A DNA stretch of 64,000 nucleotides from Malus domestica (GCF_042453785.1 NC_091677.1:8341501-8405500), one strand, 5' to 3'. Shown: positions 36,260 to 45,858, counted from the first letter of the stretch. Program-made: numbers and translations. Notes: a model not told the origin generated them from the letters alone.

Positions 36260-36960
36260 GCACGTCGTATACATGTGCTTGTCACGTGTAGGAGATGCGT
36301 TTTGAAGTCCCTTACTGTAGATGTCGATCCAAGGGCCGTCGAGGCTTGATCTTGAATTGGGCTGGAGATTTCTTCAAGGGCCGTATGCTTGATCTTGAAT
36401 TGGGCTTGAGATTTCTTCAAGGGCCGTTGAGGCTTGATCTTGAATTGGGCTTGAGATTTCTTCAAGGGCCGTTGAGGCTTGATCTTGAATTGTTGTTTGA
36501 AATTTCTTCAAGGGCCGTCGAGGCTTGATCTTGAAGGTTGAAATTGGACTACAAGGAACTTCATGTGGTAGATGATCTTTGGCTTTGGTAGTGGGTGAAT
36601 CGGCACATATTTTGTTGCGCTTGTTGACTTTCCACAACTTTGATCTTGAACTGGGTTGGAGGATTTTCTGGATTCCTCCAATTGTTGATTTTCCACAGCT
36701 TATTCTTGAACTAGGTTTGGATTCAAGGGTGGTAGACACTTGATCTTGAATCAGACTTGTGATTTCTTCCAGGGCCGTCGAGGCTTGATTTCGAATTTGG
36801 CTGAAAGCTTCTTCAAGGGCCGTTGAGGCTTGATTCTTGAAGGTTGACTCGAACACATGACAAGCATGCACGAGGTGAAGGTGACGACTTGTTGCTCTGT
36901 TCAATCTTTCTAATTCACACCTGAGCAGTTTGGTCAACGGTATGATCTTCAAGATTGATG
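36260..36960 (-). repeat. Tandem array of an about 46-bp LTR-related motif
   Basis: Seven or more copies of cttcaagggccgttgaggct followed by tgatcttgaa lie just inside the 3' LTR. The same core also repeats within both LTRs, so the motif has spread across the LTR boundary. Long open frames here (IKPRRPLKK, IQDQASTALEE) are by-products of the repeat. Confidence 0.85.
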
Positions 36961-38101
36961 GGCTCTTCTTCCAGTTGGTGACTTAATCTTTAAGGATTTG
37001 ATTCAAGGGTGGTGAATCGGCACGTGCAGCCCACAACGCCTAGTAAGTCGACCCAAGAATTTGAGGGTCAAAACAAGTTCACCGTCCTCAGGCAGATGCG
37101 ACATATTCTCGAGTTCTTCATCTCAGACTCTTTCTGCTGAGTTGATTGTGCATGCTGCATTCTTCTCTGCTTGTTTCTTCAGGCAGATGTGGCAGCTTCT
37201 CGAGTTCCTCAGTTCGGACTCCTTCTGCTGAGTTGACCGTGCCGACCGCATTCTTCTCTGCTTGTTCCTTCTGCACCTTGTCTCCACATGCTGCAAGGTA
37301 TCATTTTCACTTGCCTTATCTGTTCTCCAGGCAGATGTGGCAGCTTCTTTGGAAGTACAGCAGCAGTGGGAGACGAGTACTCGAGAGCAGTGCTAGGTAG
37401 GCAATCAGGGAAGGGTTCTAAGCAGTCGGTTCCTCACCCGAGTTTGAGTGGAAGTTCCGGCATATTGTTTTCTTTATCCTTGTCTTTGTAGGTAGGAGCA
37501 AGGACAAAGGAAATGACAGGGAGAACGCATGATATGAGATACTCTTGCTTTCTGCCCTGGTGATATGAGATACTTTTGCTTTGGAGTCATTGGCTTGCAG
37601 AGGTACCCCAAGGGATAAGGAACACTGAATGACTCGAGAGGCTTCGTTGGGAAAACATTTTTGGAGATGAAGAAAGGCTCTGTATGCCTGCCTTGCTATG
37701 GAAGGTGAAGGTGGACAGTTATAGGAGGTCCCTTAATACCTGTAGAGGTACTATTCTTTCACTCGTGTCGGCAACTAACGCGTGATTGAACAGTAAACTT
37801 CACGTGCTTTCTCCTTCACCGAAAATTTTCGACAAATTGCCCGTTATTTGCGCAAAGTCGAGTGTGCATATGACAGGTGATGACGCGGCTGAAAAAGACT
37901 GGCGCCTCTTCGATATCTGGGATCGGCGCTTCGACAAATTACCCGTGATTTCCGCAAAGCTGAGTTTACGTGTGACGGGTGCCGACGCGTCTGGAAAAGC
38001 AAGATGCTTCTCCGATTTCTGAGCTTGCCTCTTCGATTTTTGAATGGCCTCTTCGAATTCTGAGCTCGCCTATTCGATCTCTGAAATCCTGTCGAGTGCT
38101 G

Positions 38102-38108
38102 ATTTTTA
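38102..38108 (+). promoter_or_regulatory. TATA-like box of the antisense ORF
   Basis: TTTATAGAGGC lies about 120 bp upstream of the antisense ORF ATG. The second copy of the ORF has the same box at about 61,862-61,868 and a conserved leader (TTCTAAGATCTTGATTTGTC) between box and ATG. Confidence 0.5.
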
Positions 38109-38222
38109 TAGAGGCATGCAGTTCGTTTCAAAGCACACTCGAATTTTCGCTTGTGAAAACTCCCCTCTTGTACTTCTAAGATCTTGATTTGTCCGATCTC
38201 TTCTTCTTTCATCACTTTGAAA

Positions 38223-38834
38223 ATGTCTGGACCCTCCGACCGTCGTTTTGACTTGAATCTTGGTGAAGAGGCAGTCCCGCCTTCTCCAGACAACATATGG
38301 CGCCCATCCTTCATATCCCCTACTGGTCATCTTACCGTTGGGGATTCGGTGATGAAGAATGATATGACCGCTGCGGTGGTGGCCCGGAACCTTGCCACTC
38401 CCAAAGATAACCGACTACTTTCCAGGCGGTCTGATGAGTTGGCTGTTAAGGAGTCTCTGGCCCTTAGTGTGCAGTGTGCAGGTTCTGTGTCCAACATGGC
38501 CCAACGCCTATTTGCTCGAACCCGTCAAGTTGAATCGTTGGCGGCTGAAGTGATGAGTCTCAAACAGGAGATTAGGGGGCTCAAGCATGAGAATAAACAG
38601 TTGCACAAGCTCGCACACAACTATGCCACAAACATGAAGAGGAAGATTGACCAGATGCAGGAATCCGATGGTCAGATTTTACTTGATCATCGGAGGTTTG
38701 TGGGTTTGTTCCAACAACATTTGCCTTCGTCTTCTGGGGCTGTACCAACTGCTGAGGCTTCAAACAGCCAACCTCCGACGCCTTCTCTTCCTGGAGCTCT
38801 GCCGAGTTGTGAGGCGCCACCTGATCGTCCTTGA
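38223..38834 (+). CDS. Antisense ORF of the retrotransposon: coiled-coil protein
   Basis: The ATG at 38,223 (MSGPSDRRFDLNL) gives about 203 residues. It reads opposite to gag and lies between the Gag region and the 3' LTR. The N-terminal third is polar with a RRFDLNL motif. A basic, heptad-like helix follows, about residues 90-155 (RTRQVESLAAEVMSLKQEIR, then GLKHENKQLHKLAH), which is a probable coiled coil. The tail is Pro/Ser-rich. A homologue at 61,981-62,658 is also intact, and most of the differences between them leave the helix unchanged. Antisense extra ORFs at this position are described for Tat-lineage Gypsy elements. The function is unknown; no signal peptide or membrane segment is seen. 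Confidence 0.7.
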   Translation: MSGPSDRRFDLNLGEEAVPPSPDNIWRPSFISPTGHLTVGDSVMKNDMTAAVVARNLATPKDNRLLSRRSDELAVKESLALSVQCAGSVSNMAQRLFARTRQVESLAAEVMSLKQEIRGLKHENKQLHKLAHNYATNMKRKIDQMQESDGQILLDHRRFVGLFQQHLPSSSGAVPTAEASNSQPPTPSLPGALPSCEAPPDRP

Positions 38835-39190
38835 ATATCCCCTCTTGTAAATTTGATTTGATGTGATTTTTTTTTTTTTGTATAATGCAAATTTATGTAA
38901 AATTTCCAGAAAAAAAATAAATAAAATGGACCTTCTATTTCTCTCTATGCATTTGTTTTTTTTTTTTCTTTTTTTTTTTTGGTGCTGGATGCACCAAGTT
39001 CCATCATTTTTTATTTATTATTATTATTATTTTTTAATTATTTTTTTATTTTTTATTTTTTACAAATTTTTTTTTCTTTCTGCACATGGTGCCCATGCAC
39101 CACCAGAAACTTTTGATCTGCCATGGGGTTGTACCCCATCTTTGATCCACCATTCCTCTTTTTTTTCACGTGGTGCCAGATGCACCACCA

Positions 39191-39227
<37 letters not shown>

Positions 39228-39240
39228 GTATTTCTTTCTG
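38835..39240. other. T-rich spacer with three GGTGC/GCACC hairpins
   Basis: Long T runs (up to about 34) surround three short inverted repeats: GGTGCTGGATGCACC (38,981-38,995), GGTGCCCATGCACC (about 39,088-39,101) and GGTGCCAGATGCACC (about 39,172-39,186). No coding sequence is credible here. Confidence 0.6.
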
Positions 39241-39307
39241 TATAAATTAGGATGCTTGGCAGAGGGATTTGTAGGGGAGGACGAAGACGGACAGAGAGCT
39301 GGAGTTT

Positions 39308-39434
39308 GAGGAAGAGCTTCTCGGCCGGCTAGTCGTTTGACAGCGGTCTTTGAAGTTGTTGGCAGCAGGGTGATCATAGTGACGAGCTCGAGGGAGGAAG
39401 AGCTTCTCGGCCGGCTAGTCGTTTGACAGCGGTC
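39308..39434. repeat. 41-bp direct repeat, 86-bp offset
   Basis: The segment starting gaggaagagcttctcggccg occurs at 39,308-39,348 and again at 39,394-39,434, identical across all 41 bases. Confidence 0.9.
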
Positions 39435-39444
39435 AATGAAGCCT

Positions 39445-39606
39445 TCACCGCTGCTGTTTTCCTGCAAGCTCCGACACCGCCTGGGCCACCGTTGCTTGCA
39501 CATTCATCGGACTTTCTTTGAGGATTTTGGCAAACACCGAGCACACACCAGCGCAAATCATGTGCTCCACACCCTCCGGACCACGACCGTTGAAGGTGAC
39601 GAGCAT
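39445..39606 (-). pseudogene. Captured fragment of an ARO-type armadillo-repeat gene
   Basis: The minus strand gives GPEGVEHMICAGVCSVFAKI, then LKESPMNVQATVAQAVSELAG, then a stop. This closely follows the armadillo-repeat core of plant ARMADILLO REPEAT ONLY (ARO) proteins (family pattern ..SVEHMI.AGVCSVFAKILKEG.MKVQ.VVAWAVSELAG). Only about 50 codons are present and a conserved Trp is Gln here. It lies inside the young retrotransposon, in gag orientation. The full-length gene is not in this window. Confidence 0.7.
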
Positions 39607-40260
39607 GGACGGAGAGGACTGGCAACTCTGTGTGATTTACTCTGCAGAGGTAAAAGACTTTTTCTCTTATGGCAGCAACCTAGTTACAGGATCAACAAAG
39701 TACCTCAAAACATAGTCTTTCAATCCAGTGTCCCACTCTTCACAGAACCTCAATTGCCAATTTGGGCGGCTCAAACACCTCCGTCCTCAGCCCTGAAACA
39801 CCATAATTTCCTCCGCAACGGCAGAAAGCGTGTGGGAAGTAGAAGAATTCGTTCACATCAAATAATCCAACCCAATTGCATTCGTTTTTTGCTCTCAAAG
39901 CGCAGTGAGAAAAGCCTACTTCTTGGGTATTGATCCACGACTAGCTCTGCCTGCTGCAAATCGAGCTCTCTAAAGTCGTCGTCGCTGTTGTTATCGCGGA
40001 TGAACCACCGCTTCGCTTGCCCGAATCTCCAGCCTCTGAACCTGGGCATCTGGAATTAATTATGACAAGACCATCTTCGAGAAGCAATTAACACGCTCCG
40101 CAAACATCAGATTGGATGATGCAGTTTTTTTTTTTTAAGTCGATTCAATAGGAAACTTCGGAGCGAATTCACTAAGTGGCTCCGGCAGGGACTTCAAAGC
40201 TTTGATTTTGTCATCGTCATCATCAATTTGTTGACGGAGGTTTGACGGTCGTCGCGCCGA
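39607..40260. other. Unassigned part of the captured-sequence cassette
   Basis: GC content is higher than in the surroundings and open frames exist on both strands (for example minus 40,049-39,858, MPRFRGWRFGQAKRWFIRD). I cannot assign them to a family. They may be pieces of further host genes. Confidence 0.35.
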
Positions 40261-40269
40261 GCGACATCA

Positions 40270-40575
40270 AGGCCAAGCAGACGACTCGGAAGAAGATGGA
40301 CGACGTTCCAGTGGCTTTGAAGTTTTCGACGGAATTGCCGGTGTTGAAGGCGTAACCCTAGGATGTGATAGAGGCAAAGAAGATCCAGCAGAATTTGCGG
40401 CTGGGCTTCCTAACAATCCATCAAGAGGTGGGTGCCGAAATGCGCATTTCAAATTCAAGCAACTGCCATTCAACCAGTACCAGCAATCCCTGGGGTTGAT
40501 ACGAGCATATTCACTGTGTCTATATTCACATTCACTTCCCTTTTTGCATGTGAGAGGCGACGCGAGATCCCTGCG
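40270..40575 (-). pseudogene. Captured fragment of a CCCH zinc-finger protein gene
   Basis: The minus strand reads LASPLTCKKGSECEYRHSEY, then ARINPRDCWYWLNGSCLNLK, then CAFRHPPLDGLLG and a Ser/Pro-rich tail. Two cysteine/histidine sets (C..GSECEYRH and C.YWLNGSCLNLKCAFRH) match the N-terminal CCCH fingers of the plant C3H17-like family. The start codon and the residues before LASPLTC are missing. A matching N-terminal piece lies at 40,740-40,840 but on the other strand, so the gene was rearranged during or after capture. Confidence 0.75.
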
Positions 40576-40739
40576 ACCCAGGCTCCCTCTCGATCTCTCT
40601 CTCCCTGTAAGCTTGCCCATCCTGGTGGCGGCTCTTCTTCAAGATTGGATCGGCCTCTCTCTCTCCTCCTTCTTTCTCCCTCGCTTGGAATCGATCTGAT
40701 TCCGTTACGATCCGCCGGAGTTTCAACCGAACAATCGCC

Positions 40740-40840
40740 ATGGTAGTCGGCGCACATCCACAGCCGCAACCACAGCAGCAGCTACAACAGAAACCGCCGC
40801 AGCAACCGGAGACTTCAGCTGCAAAAAGGGGCCTAGGCTC
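40740..40840 (+). pseudogene. Inverted N-terminal piece of a CCCH zinc-finger gene
   Basis: The plus strand reads MVVGAHPQPQPQQQLQQKPP and QQPETSAAKRG, then a stop. A short MVV start followed by a Gln/Pro-rich run up to ETSA is what precedes the first CCCH finger in C3H17-like proteins. It faces away from the finger-encoding fragment at 40,270-40,575. Confidence 0.45.
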
Positions 40841-40879
40841 CGTCGTATTATGATGTAGGGTTCGTGTCCCCACAATTCC

Positions 40880-41660
40880 AGATGGTTTGATGATTCACAT
40901 AGAGGTGTAGATCACAATTTCAGGGGCGGGAGATTTACCGGAAGACGGTTCCAGCCAGGACAGAGGTTTGACTCAGAGCGTTCATCTCGGAGATTGAATC
41001 AAGATGGTTACTCTGAACCCGTGATGCGTCCTGATGGAAGATATGAGATTGTTCATCGCGTGAGGCGTTTTGATTCAGATGGTGGTGTGCGTCAGTACCG
41101 TTATGATAAAGATTGTTTTGCATCTCACAACACGCAGAACTACGATGAATCTGACCATAAGGCGGCCGAGAGTCCGGGAGAGCGAGATTGGGCCTGGGTC
41201 GCATTTCTTGTTGGGTGTCTTGAGAAATCCCCTGCTTGCAGATCTTCGCACACATACTGGTCCGATTCGAGTAGGGTCTTGATGTCCGTTTTGTCTCGGG
41301 CCTTGAGGTCCACTTGTTGGGCTTGGGCCTTTGACGCCATAGCCCGGATGCAGACGTAACAAAACGACGCCGCCGCCGTTGATCTCGACGACACCGCAGA
41401 AGCTATGGCTCTCCGTATCAACCTCGTCGCCATTGTTGCGTCTCTGAGCTTTGACAACATATGTAGCAGCAACCATTAAAAGGCTTCTCTGCTCATTAAC
41501 CATCTGTTTTTGAGCCCTTCTGACGACAATACCACAACCTAATCTCATCGATGGCAGAAGGCAGAAAGGAGGTAGAAGACGAAGGCTCCTTCTGTTTGAA
41601 AAGTAACTCACAGTTTTGGGCCGTTGAGTGCTTGCTGGGCTCACGGTCATCCTCAATAAT
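40880..41660. other. Further coding-like fragments, unidentified
   Basis: The plus strand at about 40,880-41,160 is open and basic (GGRFTGRRFQPGQRFDSERS...DGRYEIVHRVRRFD). The minus strand at 41,472-41,200 starts like an organelle-targeted protein (MATRLIRRAIASAVSSRSTA). Neither is recognised. Both end abruptly near 41,160, where the strands swap, consistent with another joint between captured pieces. Confidence 0.35.
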
Positions 41661-41899
41661 GCAGCCCACCATTATATATATATATTTTTATAATACATTA
41701 ATAACATGTTTTTTTTTTTTTTTTTTTTTTGTACAAAGAAATTGTAATAGCATCAAAACTTTTAATTAAATCTTTATTCCCTATTTTGGTGTGACTGAAC
41801 TCGAAATTGAATGCTCGAGCTGCCTACGTACCCTTCCAAAGAAGAGATCAAGTCGTAACGTAGTTCAAATACATTTTTTTTTTTGGTACTTTCTTTTGG

Positions 41900-42880
41900 T
41901 GTCGTTTGCAGTTTCAACTCGTGCAGACAAGGAGCTTTTGGTGCCGTGTTACAGTTTCAGCTCGTGCAGGCAAGGAGCGTTTGGTGTCGTTTGCAGTTTC
42001 AACTCGTGCAGACAAGGAGCTTTTGGTGCCGTGTTGCAGTTTCAGCTCGTGCAGGCAAGGAGCGTTTGGTGTCGTTTGCAGTTTCAACTCGTGCAGACAA
42101 TGAGCATTTGGTGTTGTGTTGCAGTTTCAGCTCGTGCAGGCAAGGAGCGTTGATGTTGCCTTTTATGCTCGTGCAGACCAGGAGCGTTGTGCCATGCAGT
42201 TTTAGGCTCGTGCAGGCGAGGAGCCTCATGTCCTACAGTTTAGGCTCATGTGGACAAGGAGCTTTTGGTTCGTGCAGTTTAGGCTCGTGCGAACAAGGAG
42301 CATTTGGTGCCGTGTTGCAGTTTCAGCTCGTGCAGACAAGGAGCATTTGGTGCCGTGTTGCAATTTCAGCTCGTGCAGGCAAGGAGCGTTTGGTGCCGTG
42401 TTGCAGTTTCAGCTCGTGCAGGCAAGGAGCGTTGGTGTTGCCTTTTATGCTCGTGCAGACCAGGAGCGTTGTGCCATGCAGTTTAGGCTCGTGCAGGCGA
42501 GGAGCCTCATGTCCTACAGTTTAGGCTCATGTGGACAAGGAGCTTTTGGTTCGTGCAGTTTAGGCTCGTGCGAACAAGGAGCATTTGGTGCCGTGTTGCA
42601 GTTTCAGCTCGTGCAGACAAAGAGCATTTGGTGCCGTGTTGCAGTTTCAGCTCGTGCAGGCAAGGAGCGTTTGGTGCCGTGTTGCAGTTTCAGCTCGTGC
42701 AGGCAAGGAGCGTTGGTGTTGCCTTTTATGCTCGTGCAGACCAGGAGCGTTGTGCCATGCAGTTTAGGCTCGTGCAGGCGAGGAGCCTCATGTCCTACAG
42801 TTTAGGCTCATGTGGACAAGGAGCTTTTGGTTCGTGCAGTTTAGGCTCGTGCGAACAAGGAGCATTTGGTTCGTCAAGCG
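41900..42880 (-). repeat. Tandem array with a 281-bp higher-order unit
   Basis: A basic motif of about 43-45 bp (gcagtttcagctcgtgcagg then caaggagcgtttggtg) is repeated throughout. From about 42,240 it is organised into a 281-bp higher-order unit: the landmark taggctcatgtggacaagga recurs at 42,242, 42,523 and 42,804. Long open frames here are artefacts of the periodicity. The array lies just downstream of gag. Confidence 0.9.
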
Positions 42881-44823
42881 ATCTGAGAGGGTCGTTCCTC
42901 GCAATCTTCATAGCAAGGAGCCTTGACCGAGTAGTTGAAGAAGTCTTCAGGAAAGAAATCACGCATCGTGATGGGGATGGACGATCTATGTGTCGAAATT
43001 TCATCATCTTCAACACGTTCACGTTGCTTTGAAGGTTGACAAGAGCTGTTTTGCCCCCTTTCCGATTGGCGGACATGTGGAGGAGACGTATGCTTCTTGT
43101 GCAATTTCTTAGGAGTGACTTGAGTCCATCCTTTAACTTTGCTTGTCTTGGACGATGCCCCCAGCGGTTGAGGTGAAAATTTTGAGTCGGAAGAGCCAGA
43201 AGTGAAGGTGGTATAGTTTGACTTCACCACATCGTCAAGATCTAGCTCGATGATTCCTTTCTGAGCCAGCTTCATGATGAGATCTTTCAGCACGAAGCAC
43301 TTTTCTGTCGGATGACTGATGAAGCGGTGGAATTTACAGTATCTTGGACTGTCAGTACGATTCATCTCTTCCGGCCGTCTGCACTCAGGCAAACTGATCA
43401 CCTTCTTGTCCAACAGGTCATCTAGCATGGCAACCACATCAGAGTCGGGGAATGGATAAGTCTTCTCCTCAAGCTCCTTCAAAGTGCGTCTACGTGTCTC
43501 TTGATCACGAAAAGCTTCGGTTTGAATCGCCTTGCCTCGTGTGGATATTTTGACGGGAGATGTGTTGACCGTCATCGCTTCCTTGGTGGGTTTCCATGCA
43601 GCCTTTTCCACCTTTGTCCCAAGAACTTTGTCGTTCTTGTAGTCGGCGATCGATTCTTTCTTCCCATGATGGGCGATGCTCAACTCCATGTCATGGGCGC
43701 GAGTGGCCAATTCCTCGAAGGTCCGTGGTTTAATGCCTTGAAGGATGTATTGCAAACCCCATTGCATGCCTTGGATGCACATCTCGATTGAAGAGGTTTC
43801 CGAGAGCCTGTCTTTACAGTCGAGGCTTAGAGTGCGCCATCTGTTGATGTAGTCAATGACTGACTCGTCCTTCCACTGCTTTGTGCTTGTTAGCTCTAGC
43901 ATGCTCACAGTGCGGCGGGTGCTATAGAAGCGGTTGAGGAATTCCCGCTCTAATTGCTCCCAGCTGTTGATGGACTCAGGCTCTAGGTCCGTGTACCACT
44001 CAAAGGCATTTCCTTTCAGCGAGCGCACAAACTGCTTGGCGAGGTAGTCTCCCTCCGTCCCCGCGTTGTTACAAGTTTCGACGAAATGTGCAACGTGCTG
44101 CTTTGGGTTTCCTTTTCCATCAAACTGCATGAACTTCGGTGGTTGATAACCCCTTGGCATCCTTAGGACATCAATCTTCTTGGAATAGGGTTTCGAGTAG
44201 AACAAGGAGGTATGTGAGCTCCCTTCGTACTGTGCCTTGATGGTGTTGGTGATCATCTCCTGCAGCTGCTGGATAGAAAGAGATCCCATGAGTGCCGCTG
44301 CTTGGTCTGGCTCCGGCTTCCCATCGATTTTCTTCACCGGGGGTTCTTCGTCTCCGCCAGCTCCTCCCTTTAGTGGATCATCCTCTGGGTCGGGTTTATC
44401 GCCGTCCTGCGCCTCCAGTCGGTTGACTAGTGCTGCAATTTGCAAGTCTTTTTCTTCCACAGTTCGGGTTAGCCTTGCGATTGCTTCATTCATTTGAGCC
44501 AGCTGCTCATCGATTGAAGTTGCTCCAATGGTCATGACTTGCATGGCTGAACTGTCGCTTGAATCGGCATCGGAGAGCATGGATTCGGAGTATTTCCTTG
44601 GGCTTTCCCCCCTTGGTGCCCTTAGTGAGGCTAAGGTGATCAAAGGCTCGTGCCTTGGGTGCTTTTGTTCCCTTGACAGAGTTGATGCAGAGGTGGAAGA
44701 GGCGGCAGAAGTAGCTCTTGCCATGCTTCGAGTCGTGATGCCTAAAGTGACACCTCTTGCGACGAGGGCGCTCTTGTTCTTTGCGCCAGTTGCGGGAACA
44801 GTTTGAGCCTTCCTTGAAGCCAT
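42874..44823 (-). CDS. gag: Retrotransposon Gag polyprotein (intact, 649 aa)
   Basis: ATG at 44,823, stop at 42,874. The N-terminus is basic and Ser-rich. A likely coiled coil covers about residues 100-140 (DEQLAQMNEAIARLTRTVEE). The retrotransposon gag capsid-type domain spans about residues 230-350 (FMQFDGKGNPKQHVAHFVET...LKGNAFEWYTDLE...WEQLEREFLNRF). A CKFHRFISHPTEKCFVLKDL motif follows near residue 500, typical of Gypsy elements of the Tat group. The protein forms virus-like particles that package element RNA. No protease or reverse transcriptase follows in any frame; the array at 41.9-42.9 kb overlaps the C-terminal end. The intact frame agrees with the near-identical LTRs. Confidence 0.9.
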   Translation of the reverse strand: MASRKAQTVPATGAKNKSALVARGVTLGITTRSMARATSAASSTSASTLSREQKHPRHEPLITLASLRAPRGESPRKYSESMLSDADSSDSSAMQVMTIGATSIDEQLAQMNEAIARLTRTVEEKDLQIAALVNRLEAQDGDKPDPEDDPLKGGAGGDEEPPVKKIDGKPEPDQAAALMGSLSIQQLQEMITNTIKAQYEGSSHTSLFYSKPYSKKIDVLRMPRGYQPPKFMQFDGKGNPKQHVAHFVETCNNAGTEGDYLAKQFVRSLKGNAFEWYTDLEPESINSWEQLEREFLNRFYSTRRTVSMLELTSTKQWKDESVIDYINRWRTLSLDCKDRLSETSSIEMCIQGMQWGLQYILQGIKPRTFEELATRAHDMELSIAHHGKKESIADYKNDKVLGTKVEKAAWKPTKEAMTVNTSPVKISTRGKAIQTEAFRDQETRRRTLKELEEKTYPFPDSDVVAMLDDLLDKKVISLPECRRPEEMNRTDSPRYCKFHRFISHPTEKCFVLKDLIMKLAQKGIIELDLDDVVKSNYTTFTSGSSDSKFSPQPLGASSKTSKVKGWTQVTPKKLHKKHTSPPHVRQSERGQNSSCQPSKQRERVEDDEISTHRSSIPITMRDFFPEDFFNYSVKAPCYEDCEERPSQIA

Positions 44824-44880
44824 TAATTTTGGAAGTGTGCTCGAATTTCTTGAACGGAGAAAGAGATGAGAGGTAGAGAT

Positions 44881-44898
44881 TGTCCCACCGGGCGTGCC
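44881..44898 (-). other. Primer-binding site
   Basis: The minus strand reads ATTGGCACGCCCGGTGGGAC a few bases after the 5' LTR end (...TGTTCACA). The position and sequence style fit the tRNA primer site of Gypsy elements; I cannot name the tRNA with certainty. Confidence 0.6.
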
Positions 44899-44902
44899 AA
44901 TT

Positions 44903-45813
44903 TGTGAACACGGAAAATTCCTGAAACGAAAGAGACAAGAACAACGTGCACAAACAAATATTTGGTGTTTGATGATTTTGGGTTACAATCTCTCTCTATT
45001 TTGATCCTCTGATTCAATCTCCGTAAGGTGTTGATTCGTGGATGTTTCGTTGATCCAAGGGGCGTCGAGGCTTGATCTTGGATGAACAGTTGGAAGTTTC
45101 TTCAAATGGTCGTGGGCTTGATCTTTGAAGGTGGATTTGAGCGGATCTTCAAGGGCTTTTGGGCTTGATCTTGAAGAACAGTGATGAACGGATCTTCAAG
45201 GGCTTTTGGGCTTGATCTTGAAGGACGGTTGGATGTGTGGATTTATCGACGTTTGTTGATCCAAAGGGCCGTTGGGGCTTGATCTTGGAAGAACGATGAA
45301 CGAAGAACACTTTCTTCAAGGGCCGTCGGGGCTTGATCTTGAAGGTGGATGATTGTTGATTCAAAGGGCCGTTGGGGCTTGATCTTGGATGAACGGATGA
45401 TGAACGATGGTGCTTTCTTCAAGGGCCGTCGGGGCTTGATCTTGAAAGAGCGATGGACGAAGAACGAAGAACGAAGAGAGCTTTCTTGGTTCTTCGGGAA
45501 CCTGGATGCTTGAGAGCTTCGGAGTTTCAGAGCTTCAGAGCTTCAAGGTGTAATATGAATTTTGTCTTTTTTTTTTTTTTTGAATGAAATGGGCTTGTAT
45601 TTATAGAATTTTCCAATGCCTAATTTTGAATATAATATCCCAGATGAAATAAGTCGTTTCTGCCAGGTGTTGACACGTGTCCTATTTGATGACTTTTCCA
45701 ACTCATTTCAATTTTTGTTGAGTCACACGCTACGTGCAAAATTTATGTAATACATGAGCGTTGACACTTTGATTTATCGGTCAACATTTATTTACGAAAT
45801 TTCGATGTCTACA
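44903..45813 (-). repeat. 5' LTR (911 bp)
   Basis: Partner of the LTR at 35,334-36,242, nearly identical. In sense orientation it starts TGTAGACATCG and ends TCCGTGTTCACA. Confidence 0.95.
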
Positions 45814-45858
45814 GCTACTTCATCCTAGAGATGGATCATCTGCATATATCATTTAACA

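Larger units (their letters stand above)
35334..45813 (-). mobile_element. Young gag-only LTR retrotransposon (10.48 kb), Ty3/Gypsy Tat-like
   Basis: Two LTRs (35,334-36,242 and 44,903-45,813) bound the element. GCTAC is duplicated exactly outside (35,329-35,333 and 45,814-45,818). The sense strand is minus: next to the upper LTR lies a primer-binding-site-like GGCACGCCCGGTGGGAC (44,881-44,898), and next to the lower LTR a polypurine-type tract AAGTGGGGGC (about 36,245-36,256). The interior has an intact gag but no protease, reverse transcriptase, RNase H or integrase. It must therefore be moved by a related autonomous element. An antisense ORF near the 3' LTR and the style of gag suggest the Tat lineage. 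It also contains tandem arrays and host-gene fragments. Confidence 0.9.

Noticed and set aside
36238-36952. 192-codon minus-strand frame with IQDQASTALEEISS repeats
   Set aside because: It is generated by the 46-bp tandem array; no independent sign of selection.
38863-39309. Phe/Leu-rich plus-strand frame resembling a membrane protein
   Set aside because: Poly-T tracts translate as Phe and Leu; there is no plausible gene structure.
41883-43032. Several long plus-strand frames (up to 213 codons) with repeating QFQLVQARSVW and SSCRQGAFG units
   Set aside because: They arise from the tandem array; shifted frames give equally long readings, and there is no conserved domain. The true coding strand here is minus (gag end).
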